Source: Doryteuthis pealeii
Lineage: Eukaryota; Mollusca; Cephalopoda; Myopsida; Loliginidae
Assembly (NCBI GenBank): GCA_023376005.1
Contig: CM042157.1
Location: 71,648,969-71,712,968 of the forward strand
Direction: 5' to 3'
DNA: 64,000 bases
Numbering within the stretch: the stretch's first letter is position 1; each line of letters begins with the position of its first letter. Under the pieces are notes generated by a model that saw only the letters and a list, made by a program, of their open reading frames with translations, had not been told where the DNA came from and ran no database searches. Shown here one piece after another: positions 63,787-64,000 of this stretch. A program made the translations under genes and the position numbers.

Positions 63787-63973
63787 CTGAAAAGAAAAAG
63801 TTAAATTCAGTATTTACTAGCAGGACCCATGGAAATTACACAGAATGAAAAAAAAAACAATTTAAAAATCTATTTAAGCAAGAATTGATGATTTGCAATT
63901 CTATACCATATACATCCTAATGTTACCTTTGTAATAAATAATAAATAAATATACAATAACAATCTATTGGTTG

Positions 63974-64000
63974 CTTGCTTTGTTTAATGGCATATCAACC
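63974..64000 (+). mobile_element. D head running off the window
   Basis: GCTTTGTTTAATGGCATATC then AACC at the last base. Confidence 0.6.

Noticed and set aside
61960..62520. CRISPR-like array (regular repeats here, also at 8.8 and 42.2 kb)
   Set aside because: Units are contiguous without unique spacers, and the genome is eukaryotic.

Overview
This is animal nuclear DNA: AT-rich, full of dinucleotide microsatellites, short interspersed repeats and broken transposons, with short exons bounded by GT-AG introns. Mollusc-like features (many tRNA-derived SINEs, Helitrons with a TTTGCTAG end, C2H2-tailed and Dong-like LINEs, Penelope-like pieces, mariner remnants, multi-kilobase introns) suggest a lophotrochozoan, perhaps a cephalopod. 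The species call is inference; the eukaryotic call is firm.

Only one host gene is supported. The minus strand carries 14 consecutive exons of eukaryotic translation initiation factor 2D (EIF2D, ligatin), from the exon at 63,703-63,786 down to the stop codon at 2,590-2,592. The exon phases chain without a break and give 1,541 coding bases: 512 codons plus stop, after completing the first split codon. The N-terminal exons lie beyond the right edge. The exons cover, in order, the PUA part, an acidic linker, the winged-helix/SWIB-like middle and the C-terminal SUI1 domain. Coding sequence is about 2.5% of the roughly 61 kb span; the rest is intron. Positions 1-2,486 are downstream flank.

The introns are a dense, nested record of mobile elements. 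Working names used below: SINE-A (about 260 bp, tRNA head with A and B boxes, 3' end CTTTACTTTTACTTT), SINE-B (about 255 bp, a second tRNA head, usually ending beside (AT)n), SINE-C (third tRNA-like head, with a Penelope-like tail), D (about 600 bp element whose head reads GGCATATCAACC), E and L (large inverted-repeat elements), H and K (palindromic elements beginning GGTTATTT or GGTAATTT with 8-bp target duplications), F (short Penelope-like units beside microsatellites) and J (an interspersed repeat at 22.97 and 54.75 kb). Helitron-like elements begin near TCTTATTATAATGGAGAT and end with a GC hairpin plus TTTGCTAG.

The main points for a second look are: a complete hammerhead ribozyme core at 11,637-11,690; a minisatellite at 8.8-9.7 kb that has copied the EIF2D 5' splice site of the adjoining exon many times; duplicated 3' splice sites beside two other exons; a group of palindromic GG-ended MITEs with exact 8-bp target duplications at many loci; a 5S rRNA-derived module inside an element with inverted ends; a Dong/R4-like LINE in a TAA microsatellite; and adjacent head-to-tail Helitrons carrying dated nested insertions.
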